Source: Labia minor
Lineage: Eukaryota; Arthropoda; Insecta; Dermaptera; Spongiphoridae
Reading direction: 5' to 3'
Length of the DNA: 64,000 nucleotides
Assembly (NCBI GenBank): GCA_963082975.1
Contig: OY720349.1
Span: forward strand, 69,810,501 to 69,874,500
Below are positions 20,759 to 33,410 of the stretch, piece after piece. The first letter of the stretch is position 1. Each line of letters starts with the position of its first letter. A model generated the notes under the pieces. That model was given only the letters and a program-made list of their open reading frames with translations. It searched no databases and was not told where the DNA came from. A program made the translations under genes and the position numbers.

Positions 20759-21540
20759 TAAAAAATAATTTAATATTAAATACAAATTAAATTATTAAAA
20801 ACTATTTATAATTAAATACGAGTATATTAACTAAACTATTATTATAAAATAAAGAAGAAATAATTATGAAAAACTTTCAAACATACGAGAAAATTGGAAA
20901 CAAAAATGTATTATGTCATATGAAAAATTCAATGTTTTGGTACACACAATATAGACGACAAGAATTTCTCCGTAATTTTTTGGTGCCACCTCCCACGACT
21001 TAAAACAAGCGTCATGGTTACTCCATTACTCCATACCTCCATGTTTGAATATTATTTTATTTGTATATTCTTTTTCTAGAAATTTTAACTATTCTTCAAG
21101 TAAAAAAGTTAAAATATTAATTTTAACCAAGATTTAAAAATTGCATTGAAATAAGTATTGATTCACTCTGACTAAATAAACCAAAATAATATATATATAT
21201 ATGCACACACAACAACAACATAAATCATTTTCTTAAATTAATTTTCAAAATATATAAATATGTTGGTTGATTTTTTTTTAACCCAGATATGAATAAAGAA
21301 ATGAGAAACTATAAATAAATCAATTCGCATTTAATATATTGATGAAAGAACAGAAGTCAGTTTAAAAAATCATTATTACATTTCCATGAGCATAATGTAT
21401 ATATATAAACAACAAACAACCATGGAACAATAAGTTTTTGCAAGTTACCACAACTTTTAATCCAACTGTCATCAACTGGTTATCAGACATGATTTCAGAA
21501 GTAAAAAAAAAAAAAAAAATATATAATTACTGAAAAAATA
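20759..21540. other. AT-rich spacer
   Basis: No gene seen. A short GC-normal patch lies at 20980-21050, and short TA and CAA repeats near 21190-21220. Confidence 0.5.
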
Positions 21541-21895
21541 AATCAAACAAGACAGCCATCTCACCCACACCTCACGGTTTATATAGAAAAAGAACTTGAT
21601 TTATTCTTTTATACATTTCTATTATTTATCCAAGCAACGACTCTCTGTTTCCCGCCACCATCAATCCCCCCCTCTCTACCACCCACCGTTACTCCCGGAA
21701 TGTGTTCACCCCTCTCGCTAACATCAACAGCCGACATACAACAGTTTAACATTGCTATGATAAATTCTATTTTCAACAAAATAAAACACACTAGAAATGG
21801 TGCAACGAGATGATCGAAACTTGAATTGCAAATGATTGATAGCATCAAATCGTTCTGAACTGAAGGTGGATAAAGAGAGAGAGGGGGGGGGGGCA
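21541..21895. promoter_or_regulatory. GC-normal island ending in poly(G)
   Basis: Mixed-composition, non-repetitive block closed by a GAGAGA(G)n run at about 21875-21893. A 95-residue minus-strand frame (21609-21896) has no recognisable domain, and its N-terminus is encoded by the G/A run, so it is not called as a gene. Confidence 0.2.
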
Positions 21896-24880
21896 ATATT
21901 TAATTCAATTTTTAAAATTTGAATAAAAAAAATATAATTTATTATTCATTTAGTAGTATTAATATTTTTCATGAAAAAATAAACCATATTGAAAAATAAT
22001 TTTACTTTTTTAATTTTTTTTTATATTATCTTATATATATATATATATATATAGTTTTAAAATAATTTATTTTATTAATTTTGATTGTAATTTATAATAT
22101 AACAAATAATTACATTTAACATTATAATTTAATTCAAGCTATTGCCCATACTTTATATAAAATTATGTTTTAATAATGAATTCAATTTTGGTTGCAAAAG
22201 AGTCATTGCAAACGAAATAAATAAATTTATGAATGAGAATCACTAACTATAGCAATTTAGTGAAAATCAAATTTATTTAAATGATTTTAGTGATTAACTG
22301 TTAATCAATTAAATAATTAGTAAAATAAATTAAAAGCGAATTTTATTTATTTTATTTATACAATATCGTAAAATTCAAAAATAAAAAAAAATAAAAAGAT
22401 TTGTACGTTTTTTTCATTTTTAATAGAAAGCTTTTTGTCACATTTCAATAATATTTATTTAATATTATAAAACTTTTATATGTAAATGTGAATATGGATT
22501 CATTTTAATAAAAATAGATAATAAATTACTTATTAAATAAATTATATTTTATAATAATTACGTTATATATATTTTGTTAATTAAAAAATTAAAAAAAAAA
22601 CACTCATGTCACCAAAATTATATTTAAGTATAAAAATCAACTAATATTCAAATATTTCTATGGATTTTAAAAAAATTCCTAAAAACATTAAAAAATAATT
22701 TATAATAATAATAATAAGTTTTGTAACTTTGTACTCTCTATTTTTTCAATGGAGAAGCTACATATTTTAGCCTTTATATTTTAAATGTTTAACTTTCTTA
22801 CTTAACTTGATGAAATTTGAAATCTCGCTTTAAAGGTCCTTAGTACAGGACTACCTCATTTAAGCTACGAATGATTACATAGAGAATTTACTTCACTATT
22901 TATTTATTTTTGTTGTTGTAACAGACACTAAAGAACGCTCATATATAATACATTATATATATATATTAGCGAGTCTGTCTACGGTTGCAAAATATTATTT
23001 TAATGTATTATAATAATTAATTTCTCAATTAAAATTAGTTTTATTCAAAATAAATTGATTCTGTGTTGTTTATTATGAAAAATGAGCGAATTGAGAAATG
23101 AACTCAATATAAAAATGTGTGTTGTGATTCAGCACAATTAACACTTGAGCTTGATGGATGGGTTTACAATCGATTTCAAATTGACTCAAATAGGCATATA
23201 TTGGACTGGAAATTAAAAACACATTGGATATTTAATCTCCATTTGAAAGAGTAAATTTTTTTATTCAGCGGTGGGATTAAAATAAATGGATTAGTAACTC
23301 TTAAACGAAAATGTATTTATATATAAATGAAATCCAAATAATCTGTGACGATGCATATAAATATTAATTGAAAATTAAGCTGCTTTCAAATTTCTGACAA
23401 CGAATAATGAATCGGTGATGATTAATTATTTATCATGAACACGAGTCAGATACAACCAACATCTCCCCTACACCTCAGTCTGCTTATATCTTTTCATTAT
23501 TTTTTTCAGAAAAATAAAACTTGTTTATTATTTCTGAAGTCTTATCAATCTCACTATTAATATTTTTGGACATATATATAATAAACTTCAGTATTTCCTT
23601 CTCTTTTCCTTATGTTTCTCACCCTCTCTTTTTATGCCTCTGATCCAATCCACTCCCTTCTCCCCAACTCTGTTTCTCTTCCCTTTTCATTTCATTCGAA
23701 CATCAAAGGGGGGAAAAATAGAATAGTACCTATTTAGAACTTTTAATCAGATTATTTAGGTTTTAAAACTCGTTGGTATTTCGTATTAAAATTTTAATTA
23801 TATTAAATAAATCAATTTCATTTTTGTGTTAGAAGAAGTTCAATTTTGAAAATAAAAAAGTGTTTTTATTATATATTAATAATTAATAATTAAATAATTA
23901 ATAATTAATAATAATTTTACTATTAAATATAGTAGTATAAATATAATTCTTATAATAAATAAATATATTATTTAATAATAAATATTTTATTACGCAAAAT
24001 TTAACTGTCTGAGTTTATAAAAAAGGAAATTAAAAAAATAACAATTTTGAAAATAAACTTAGAGATTTTTTTAATTATTGTAATCTAATCATTTATAAAT
24101 AATGTTACTTACCGTATGTTGAAATTAATAATTGGGATATAACTGAAGTGATATAAAAAAAATAAATTTTACAAAAATATACAAATAATTATACAATTAT
24201 TTAACCAACTTCTGAAAATCTGAAATTAAAAATATGATTCAAGAATAGAGAAGTAAATCGGATGGACACAAGGTTTTTGTCAATTGCAAAGTTTATTTAG
24301 CCAATACACAGAAAATAAAAAAGGACTACTGATGTATCAATATAATCAACTTTTAATACTTCTTTACTTATTAATATCACATAATAATTTAGTTATTTTA
24401 GAAAATTATAATATTATTTAAATATATTTTATTAAAAGTTACATTAAAAAAAAATAACGGAATTCACAGAAACAAACCAATATTCTGGTTATTTAATTTT
24501 AAATTTAAATTAATACTTAAAGTAATACTTACTTGTCGATATCTTTTTTATTTTATTTTATATTTTTTCAAATTAACTACAACTTCATTATGAAAAATAT
24601 CTGAATAAACAATTTAATGATATTTTAAATTAATAAAGAATTCTATTTATATAGTACATATAAATATATAAATACGAATATATTAGTTTTAACAATCGAT
24701 TTAATTGAACATTAAAAGGTATTTGATTCTTAATATAGTTTCCATTTTTTAACCTTTGATATGTATATGTATATTTTCTTATCTCTTAAAATTCGAGATA
24801 AAATCATTTAAACTCTATATAAAATGAAATAAATAGAACAAAGCTGAAATTGTAATCTCAAATCTCAAAATCTCCCTCAA
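21896..24880. other. Very AT-rich DNA with one mixed-composition patch
   Basis: Long A/T-dominated stretch without coding evidence. Mixed-composition, non-repetitive sequence occurs at about 23095-23180 and 23390-23720 and could be regulatory. Nothing further is recognisable. Confidence 0.5.
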
Positions 24881-26369
24881 GGTAAAATGTAATAGTCGGG
24901 TGTCTAACTTCCAGGCGCTTCTAGCTATTGAATTAAACAATGAAATGGTATTGTGCATAATATATTATACATACCTATATAGATATATATATGTAGGTAT
25001 ATATTATACAATTACAAAGAAATATTAAATGTATTTTGATTAGAGAATTAGACCAATTGATATAAATCTCAGTATACGGGTAATTCTAAAAAACATATTT
25101 AAGAATGTAGAAATATTAAGAAATAAGGAAGTAAAAGTGAAATAATATTATGGTAATTTGTTTTAATTATAATTTAATTATAGATTTAAAATAATAATTA
25201 GTTTGTTTATAATTTCTCTTTTCATAGTAATGTTTTTTTTTATTTTTTTTTTAGATTAAGTATATTTATTTCAATAAATTAAAGATAAATTCAAAAATGA
25301 AAAATAAGTTTTGTAAATAAAAATTATTTATATAAGAGAGAGAAAGATTTGTTTATTTTTATTAAAATTGTAAAGAAAAAAAAATAGTTGACAGTTGACA
25401 GTCTTTCTTGAATATATAATATTAAAAATAGCAAAATCTATTTTTATTTAATTCTAATCTCAATATTAACTTATTGCAATGATTACAAATTAATAACAAT
25501 TGATCTAAGTAACAAGTGTCATAAACTGTAATAAATATTATTAAAAAATATAAAAATCTATTTAGATCTATATCTCATTAAAATGTAAGTAAATATTAAG
25601 AAATATGTGTAGATTCATGTTTTATGAGGAATATTATATATTTTGTCAATTGTATAAAAACAATTTAAATAAGAAGTAGAAATTGATATCAATTTGGTAT
25701 AAATTGAAAATGAATTTGATTGTGTATATATTGAAAGCACATTGTAGTGTACGTATAAAGAAACAGGTTGAAGAGAAGGAGAAGGGGAAGGGGATGCAAA
25801 GAGGGAAAATGATGAAACAAAAGCTTCGAAATATGTTACAATGAAAATATGAATAGAAAGAAATAAGGAAATAAAAGAGGGTGAGAGTAAAAATAAGGTG
25901 GTTTTTGCCCAGAGGGTGTATCTATAAGAAAATTGATAAATGTAAATGAGAAAGTAAGTGAAGGTAGAGAAGAGAAAAGAGGAAGATAGGGAATGCATTT
26001 TGAGTTAACAGAGGGGTAGATTCTCTGTACTTAACGGTATAAAACTGTATGAAAAAAAATACATTTGTCCATTTTTTTTTATCAATAAACTCTTTTTAGA
26101 AATTAAAAATAGAAAAAGTTGTATGTAAAAATTTTAAAATAATCTAAATCATTTTTTTTAATAACAAATTTAAATATATTTAAAATTCTAATTATTTTTG
26201 AAATATATAAATATATCTTTGTACAAATGACAAAAAGGCACTTGGAAATATAAAGAATAATTGAAATTGTATATATTTCTAATATTTCTGAATTTATATA
26301 AATTTTGAAAATTTTGCAGATCTTTCAGATTTAACGGTTTTTATTTATTATTATTATTATTATTATTTG
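24881..26369. other. AT-rich DNA with purine-rich tract
   Basis: A short mixed patch lies at 24885-24950. 25760-26000 is purine-rich on the plus strand (AGGAGAAGGGGAAGGGG and similar), which opens a 127-residue minus-strand frame (25615-25998) made of Ser/Phe/Leu. That frame is treated as compositional. Confidence 0.5.
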
Positions 26370-27262
26370 TACGGTATGATTTTGTTTAATAAATATATTA
26401 TATTTATTATATACTATAATCAATTAGTATATTACATAAAACAGTCATTTCTTTTTGTGTGTTTATTTAAAATATATTTTAATTTAATCAGTAAATTAAT
26501 TATATATATTATTATTGTATATGTTATATCTGTCTACCTATCTCTGTGGCTCCACGGTACTCGAAAGTTCTTGGCCGCAACAACCATATTTCTCCAAGTG
26601 TCCCTATTCTGATCCCCTATTCTATCTCTCTTAGGTCCATTCCTACGCGTCCTTGGTCTTCCAAGTGGACGTTTTCGAATCGGTCTCCCCACCAATATCT
26701 TTTTCCTCTCCCATTCTAGCTACGTGCCCTGCCTATCGCAGCTTTTTCGCTTTTATAACCCTAACTATTTCTAAATATGCATTTTGATATTTTATTTTCA
26801 TTGCTTGTGATTTTTATTGAATATTTTTAATTATAATGAATTTTGAGAAAATGCAAAGTTAGAGACTTGAGACAATTTATAAAAATTAATTTATAAAAAT
26901 TAATGTTATAAAACTATAGATAAATTACCAATATATACATTCATTAATAGTATTAATTTAAATTAATTGATTTATTTGATTTTTTATTATTATTAAGTTC
27001 ATTTATTATTTTTTTTAGATCATAGTTAATTTTCTCCCGTAAAAGAAACTTATCTAATTCTGTGGTGCTAGGAGATTTGAAAATTATTAGTCGCTTACAG
27101 TTTCTATTATGTCCGACCTCCATCCAACACTTATTCTCTCTCAAGTTCCTTGCTCCTCTTAATCACGTGATCTATATATTTAATTTTATTTTATTCATTT
27201 TAATAAAATTTAAACAAATAAAAATTTTCACTTTCTTAATTTATATAAATTTAACTTATTAA
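26370..27262 (-). mobile_element. Family E element fragment with short LINE remnant
   Basis: Reverse-orientation counterpart of about 39640-41210. From left to right it has a degraded tail segment, the LINE 3' end with its GATA-type tail (about 26526-26545), an RT C-terminal remnant to about 26775, and family E internal sequence at 26940-27262 (matching 39630-39960). The 3' hairpins are missing and the LINE part is much shorter than in the other copy. Confidence 0.7.
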
Positions 27263-27740
27263 ATAAAGTAAATTTTCAAATTTACTTATTCTTAATAATC
27301 ATCTATACCTACTGGCATAGACTGGTATAGACTTAAGGTACCTTAATCATTTTTGTATAAATTTTGTTTAAATTTTCTTTTTTTATTTCGTATTAAATCA
27401 TCTTTTGATAGCTCTTTACTTTTCTATTTTTATTAATTCTATTTAAACCCATTTATGAAAATATCAAAACAATATTCCAAAAAAACCTAATATATATGAC
27501 ATATCTATCATCTTGATATTATCTTGATATTATACTATAATTCATATTTTATTTTCCAATAGTTTCTTTTAAAATTTTTATTTGTTTATTTTTTTTTCTA
27601 AATTCCATTAAAATTGATAACCATTCGTTTCTTATATTAGAAAATTCAAATATATAAATTTATTTTAAAATTTTTATGTAAATATTAGATGCAGAATTAA
27701 TTCGATTAATATTTATAATAGAGTATACTATTTAAATATT
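27263..27740. other. AT-rich spacer
   Basis: No gene or repeat signature seen. Confidence 0.5.
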
Positions 27741-27930
27741 TCAAGTTTAAATTGGGTGGCTTGTATTGCCGGTTGCCTAAATGCCAGGGGCTCCTAGTCG
27801 AATGAACGCTCGCTCAGTCAGTCAGTCAGTCGATTTCGTTGTGTGAGTGCGCGTGCCAACTCAAACCAGGCGGGCGGCGATGACCTTCTTTCTCTCTCTA
27901 CTATATCAAAAACGTAAGTCTATTTTCTAT
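27741..27930 (+). promoter_or_regulatory. Candidate promoter and short first exon with GTAAGT donor
   Basis: A GC-normal block in AT-rich DNA. Four CAGT repeats at 27815-27831 include copies of the arthropod initiator-like core TCAGT. Downstream an ATG at 27880 opens MTFFLSLLYQK and runs in frame into AAAAC followed by GTAAGT (27914-27919), a perfect core splice donor. The hydrophobic start could be a signal-peptide beginning. No downstream exon can be joined with confidence, so this could equally be a non-coding 5' exon or an enhancer block. Confidence 0.3.
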
Positions 27931-28135
27931 TGAAATTATCATAATTCACCAATATAAAGCGATCAATTAACATCACCTCTACCATCATTGTAATAAAGTC
28001 TCAAATGATTTACTGATTTTTTTTAATAATTATTTTAATAGAAAAATATCATATTTGTTTTTTATTTCATATTCATATTATGAATGATATTTTATTTATT
28101 AATATATAATATATATATATATTTAACGTGATATA

Positions 28136-29311
28136 TCTGCACATTACTCAAAATTTAATTTAAAATCACTTTGTTAATTTATATAAATTTAAATTTAAAC
28201 TGATTGTGATTCATACGCTTTGGAAAGACTGAATAATTTGTGTACAGAAATATTGAATGTTCTTAGCGAGATTTGATATAATGTTGTCCAATTTGTGTCC
28301 TAACTCTGAATTAGAAGAAAATTATAAATTGCGTCCTCTTCTAGCCTAATTCATTTACCCATCCATAAGGCATCTTATTTTTTTAACACTCCGTTTTTTT
28401 AAAGTTAAAATAGGAGATAAAGTGTTCTAAATTATATTCGAATAGTCTATATATTCTATATATCAGTAGTTTTTTCTAAATTTAATACCAAGTTTATTTT
28501 CACAATGTCCAATTCTTAATGCATATGATTGATTACATTTGTTAAAATTTAAACATATTCAAAAATTCTAATTTTTAAATGTATATACAATTTAATATTA
28601 TTTTTTTATTAATATTATTTTTAGAATTTTTCATGTCTGTCTGTCTTCCTGTAAATTAAAAGATATTTTAAATAAGAACACAAAAAGAAATGAATGTTTT
28701 ATGTAATATACTGATTGAAACAAAATGGATGAAAACCTTTTACTACTTTCAACCAAATACTATGTACCACTCGGGGGTACAGGGGGCGTCTAGATGTGAA
28801 GAGCGCCGAAGGCGCTCTTCACATCTAGTATTATATTAAATTAATTAAAATGAGAACTTTTAGAATAGATGATTTAATTGAATTGATATTTGAATATTAG
28901 AATTTAAAATAAAAAGGGAAATATTATAATAATTCTTTGATTGGGAATAGCTATGATAATTCATTGTTTGAAATGATTTCGCTAGGCCGACAGTGAGCCG
29001 CGAGCTGCTCTTGAATGAACAACACGGAGAATTATATAAACTTTAAAAAATTAATTTCTGCGGTTATTGATAAGATATAAATAAAATTTATAGCCTATGT
29101 TACTCTAGGGGTATATAAGAATATTGTGATGTAATTTCATAGAAATCGGTTCAGCCAATTCTGAGTCTATAAAATAGTAATTTTCCGGACAGACAGACAG
29201 ACCGACAGACAGACAGACAGACATGAAAAATTCTAAAGTCACTTTTGAATTCTAGAGGTCATGAAACGCGAAGATAAGCAAAGATTTTTAAATTCTGAGC
29301 AATGTGCAGAC
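28136..29311. mobile_element. Family E-derived composite with inverted ends
   Basis: The left end TCTGCACATTACTCA and the right end TGAGCAATGTGCAGA are inverted copies of the family E 5' terminus. 28830-29311 matches family E 5' sequence (38966-39440) in reverse orientation, including the GACA microsatellite. 28180-28290 matches another internal segment, also reversed. The middle (about 28300-28620) matches nothing else in the window. A small plus-strand family E derivative is nested at about 28622-28828. The arrangement may be a fold-back derivative or two overlapping insertions. Confidence 0.55.
28622..28828 (+). mobile_element. Miniature family E derivative with perfect terminal hairpin
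   Basis: About 200 bp. The start corresponds to the GTCTGTCTGTC region of family E, joined to the family E 3' tail (AACACAAAAAGAAATGAATG onward) without any LINE sequence. The end is CTAG at 28825-28828 before T. Positions 28790-28807 and 28811-28828 are perfect inverted arms of 18 bases around GAA. It is nested inside a reversed family E copy. Confidence 0.65.
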
Positions 29312-30166
29312 AAAAACCTTTTTTTATATATATAGAAGATTATCTAGAAATTCAAACAATTCTTTGAACGAGACCTTTCTAATTTAATTGAGTTTCGAGG
29401 TTTCAAAAGAATTAATTTTTTTTTTTTTTAGATTATCATTCAACTCTATTTGTAAAGGTTTTAATAATTTTAATAAAGTAAACAATTTGTTTAAAACCGT
29501 ATTTATTTTTAATATACTTTACATGCTAATTAAATTATTTCTATATATAATACTTTTATTATTTTAATTTCATTTTAAACAAAAATAAAAAAAAATTAAG
29601 CGATTAGGAAGGAAAAATATATTATAATTTTATTTATTATATAAATTGATGAATATATATAAATATAATATTATATACAATTAATTTTTTTTTATATAAA
29701 TTAATTATAAATACATTTAAATAATGATTATCAATGATTTGATATAGAAAATGGAATTTTTAGATATATTCACGAATATACAAAGCAACCGTTCTTATTT
29801 CTTCAAGTAAAGTTTTAGTTAGAAGGTTTAGGGGAAATGGGACATCTTGAGTTTAAGTGAATATCTCTCTATACTCATTAATGTTTTATAATTTTCATAA
29901 TTAGGATAAAAATAAATAGAGATGATTGATATTTAACACAAATTATCTTATCTATTGTCCTTAAAACCTTCATAGTAATATAAAAACCTATTCCTATCAA
30001 AGTAAATTGGTTATATTTTGATATTACTTTGTTTTATTATAAATATATGTTATTTTATATGAAATATGTATAGATATTTTCATCTTGTTCAAATTTACCC
30101 TATATTAGCAAAATAACATATCTTATACACTTTCATTCATTTTCTCTTTTTCATTATTAAAAAAAA
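29312..30166. other. Very AT-rich spacer
   Basis: No gene, RNA or recognised repeat. Confidence 0.55.
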
Positions 30167-30725
30167 TCTGGAGTGTCCCCACTCTCGCAAATTTGAATTG
30201 GATTAATTAACACATATATTATATTTAAATTAAATATAATTAAAATTAATAAATATTATTTATTAAAAGAGCGCGTGTTTAGCTCTTTGTTGATGACACC
30301 ACGTCACGTACTGGCGCGTGATTGCCAGTCAACATGTAAAAAAATGAATTCCGGTACTTTCAGCGATTCAATTAAGCTGAAATTCTATATATAGCAGTTT
30401 TATACAATTTTTAATCATGTGAAAAACTATCAAACATATATCTTTATTTTCAGTTTAGAGGAAAAATAAATGAAAACGTGGTAGATAATAACCCTCTTCC
30501 AAATGAGCTACATTTCTCAAAAGTTGATAGAAAACTACGAATTTTGAATAATGTCCGTGTACCAAATTTCATTATTGAAGCTCAAACCGTTTTTGCGTAA
30601 TCTTGTCTACATACACACACATTCACACAGAGAGACATTTTTCTCAACTTTAATGAAAATGACTCAGGGACCTTCGAAACGTATAAAAACATCAAAATCT
30701 CGACATCGAAAATTTTCTGGAGAGA
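30167..30725 (-). mobile_element. Family A Helentron-like element
   Basis: On the minus strand it starts TCTCTCCAGAAAATTTTCG, so about 20 bases of the 5' hairpin region are deleted. It then carries the cassette (ACGGTTTGAGCTTCA, ATGAAATTTGGTA, CTCATTTGGAAGAGGG) and the late family A body, with an ATTCAATT/GCTGAAATT region and a CGCGCCAGTACGTGACG block. It ends in a damaged hairpin (GTGGGGACACTCCAG). A 71-residue frame inside it (30551-30766) is an accident of the repeat. Confidence 0.7.
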
Positions 30726-30935
30726 TAGTAATTATTGATGATTATTTGGGGTTTGAACATTATTGAACGATGAATTGATAAAAAAAAAAGTCATGAAAAA
30801 TTATAAATGAAGAATTATTAATAATGTTGAAAATGATCAATAATTGATTAAAGATTTAAAAGAGTAGGATCAATATATTGAGTAAAAAAAAGGGATACTA
30901 ATAAAGAATAAAGAATAAAGAATAAATAAAAACAA

Positions 30936-31620
30936 CTAATGCTGGTTAAAATTCAATTTCTTTGTCTCCACCCTGAGGGATTTATTTTCCTCGTGGTGGT
31001 AAGGGTAGTTTTGCACACGGTAATATTTAATTACGGGTTAAGCATCCCTCCCTCCGTTGGTTGCACCTTAAGACATCCTCGTGGGGTCGCGCACACAGCC
31101 TCCTATTTAGTTATTCATGGTAAAGACAAACATATTGAAAGCGACGAGGCTGAATTATTCGAAAGCATGCGGCGAATCTATTATTCGCAGGACGAGACAA
31201 GGCGTCTGACGACCGAATTAACCATCAATTAGGCCAGCCTTCGAATGTATCAATATTCCACTACACCGCTCTCAACTTAAATAATTTATTTCAGAACCCT
31301 GCTCTAACATGCATTTTCGTTAACTCATTAAGATAAATAGATTGCCTCCATTGGGAAAAGTACTAATAGTAAGTACTATGCATAATCGCGGCAAAGGAAA
31401 GTTAAAAAGAAAAAGTTCTAAACGAACGAGCGACTTTCAAAATTAAATTAAAGATATATACCTATGCATATCTAATAGACTTGAAAGCGGAAGATGTTTG
31501 ATTAACTACCTCACCATCTCGCCTCGAACCATCATTTCTCCCTCCAAGCCCTCCTCACTTCACTCGTATCATCCTCCCCACTCATCATCCCCTTCTTAGA
31601 TTCCATTAAAATATTAGATA
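30936..31620. promoter_or_regulatory. GC-normal non-repetitive island pair
   Basis: 30950-31270 and 31370-31610 have mixed composition and no match elsewhere in the window. The first opens a 97-residue plus frame (30939-31232) ending in polar sequence (KDKHIESDEAELFESMRRIYY). It lacks a recognisable domain or clear splice context. It may be a conserved non-coding block or an unrecognised exon. Confidence 0.25.
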
Positions 31621-31782
31621 AGTTGAAATTTAGGTCACAATTTCGGAAATCTTTATAAATAATATTGAGAAATAAAATTTAATCAGATTTTATATCAATA
31701 AGCTGCTTACGAGTAAAATCGAATTAAACAAGGAAGGTAAGAAATTGAATTTTGATTAAAAAGAACGGATTATATTTATGGA

Positions 31783-31819
<37 letters not shown>

Positions 31820-32010
31820 ATGTAAAAACAATTAAAAATAAAATGTTTAATATTTCAAACCATTCAAGGAAGGATGAAAAAATTTCAAAATTTTATTAAA
31901 CTAAACAAATAGAATATGACTTCAAATAAAGAAATATTAGATTTTTTGGTTTATATATGTTAAATATATTCTTTAAATGGCCTAATAAATTTTATTAATT
32001 AGTAATTATA
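31621..32010. other. AT-rich spacer with (TA)n
   Basis: TA microsatellite at about 31790-31817. Nothing else recognised. Confidence 0.55.
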
Positions 32011-32501
32011 TAAGCTGGAGTGTCTCCACTCGACTATATCGCAATTTGAATTGGATTAAATAACATATATTATATTTAAATTAAATTTAATTAACTATAA
32101 ATCATAAATTAAAATTAATTAATAATATTTATTATACCAGCACGTGTTTGGTTCTTTGTTGATGGCACCACGTCACGTGTTGGCGCGTCATTGCCATTCA
32201 ACGTGTTAAAAAATTAATTCCGGTAGTTTCAGCGATTCAATCAAGCTGAAATTCTATAAATAGCAGTTTTATACAATTGTTAATCATGTGAAAAACTATC
32301 AAACATATATCTTTAGAGGAAAAAAAATCAAAACGTTGTAGGTAATGACCCTCTTCCGGATGAACTACATTTCTCAAAAGTTGAGAGAAAACTATGAATT
32401 TTGAATAATGCCTGTATACCAAATTTTATTATTCTAGCTCCAAACGTTTAGGCGTAATCTTGTCTATAGACACACACACACACACATCTCGACATCGAAA
32501 A
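32011..32501 (-). mobile_element. Family A Helentron-like element, 5'-truncated
   Basis: The minus-strand 3' end is intact: inverted GCGATATAGTCG, hairpin GAGTGGAGACACTC and CAGCTTA before T. The body matches the other family A copies up to the microsatellite region. The first roughly 100 bases of the 5' end are missing beyond about 32501. Confidence 0.7.
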
Positions 32502-33110
32502 TAATAATAATTAGTACTTGTATGACTTCCCCTCCTCAAGGGATTTCTGAAGAGAGTATATTCAATTTTACTGTAGTATAATAATAATTAACCAATTTAC
32601 TTAAATTATTTTTTCTATTGTAAAGAATATATATTTATACAAATATACTTTTCAATCGTTCTTCAAGTTTGTAAGAAGTGTACAAAAATTGTTCGATGAT
32701 ACAGTACTTAAAGTAATAATAATATATAACATATTTATATATATACTGTCGTGTATGGGAGGAAAATTGTAAGGTAGTTTATGAGAAAAATTGGGTTGAA
32801 AATAAGTTTAATTAATTTGGTAGCATTCTGGATCAATTTAGAATAATAAAGGGTTATTGAATCCGCGAAGGTTGATATGGGAAATGATAAGATTGAATAG
32901 ATTCAATTAAAAATGCTTATTTATATTATAACTTTATAACTAAAAATTATGTGTATTTAATAAGAAACTATAAGAATTAATATTACAAAATATATAGATA
33001 ACAAGTAGTTATATGAAATTGACTGGTACCTTTAGAAATATAAATATAAATTAAATGGAATTTAATTTATATTTCACAATTGCAAATTATTATTATTAAT
33101 TACCAATGGT
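32502..33110. other. AT-rich spacer
   Basis: No gene or repeat recognised. Confidence 0.5.
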
Positions 33111-33410
33111 CGACCACAGTTCGTATATTGTGTAGTTAAGGAATTAAGAATTCATTGGAGACTTGAGTCTTGAGTGTCGTCCGGCGGATTTATTTGGATC
33201 ATCGAGTGGGCAGCAACATTTTTCAAAAAGGGGTTGTGTATTGGATGTCCTTCCAGCCAGGAAAATGTTCGTGTCTCCTTCCTCAATTCTTGATCAAGAC
33301 TGACTAAAATATGTCGAAGCCAATCGTCCCCTCCTTTGCCACTTGGCAAAATTGTCCACCCCTCTCTCCCTCTTGGGGTAACGAAGACGTATATCATCTG
33401 GGTATTTCCC
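33111..33410 (-). other. GC-normal block with an 81-residue minus-strand frame
   Basis: Mixed-composition, non-repetitive sequence. The frame 33152-33397 has an unusually protein-like composition (GKGGDDWLRHILVSLDQEL, then RKETRTFSWLEGHPIHNP) compared with the AT-noise frames around it. No family is recognised. The sequence before its ATG is A-rich on the minus strand and not pyrimidine-rich, so no convincing acceptor is seen. It could be an unrecognised exon, a decayed gene piece or a conserved non-coding block. Confidence 0.25.
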
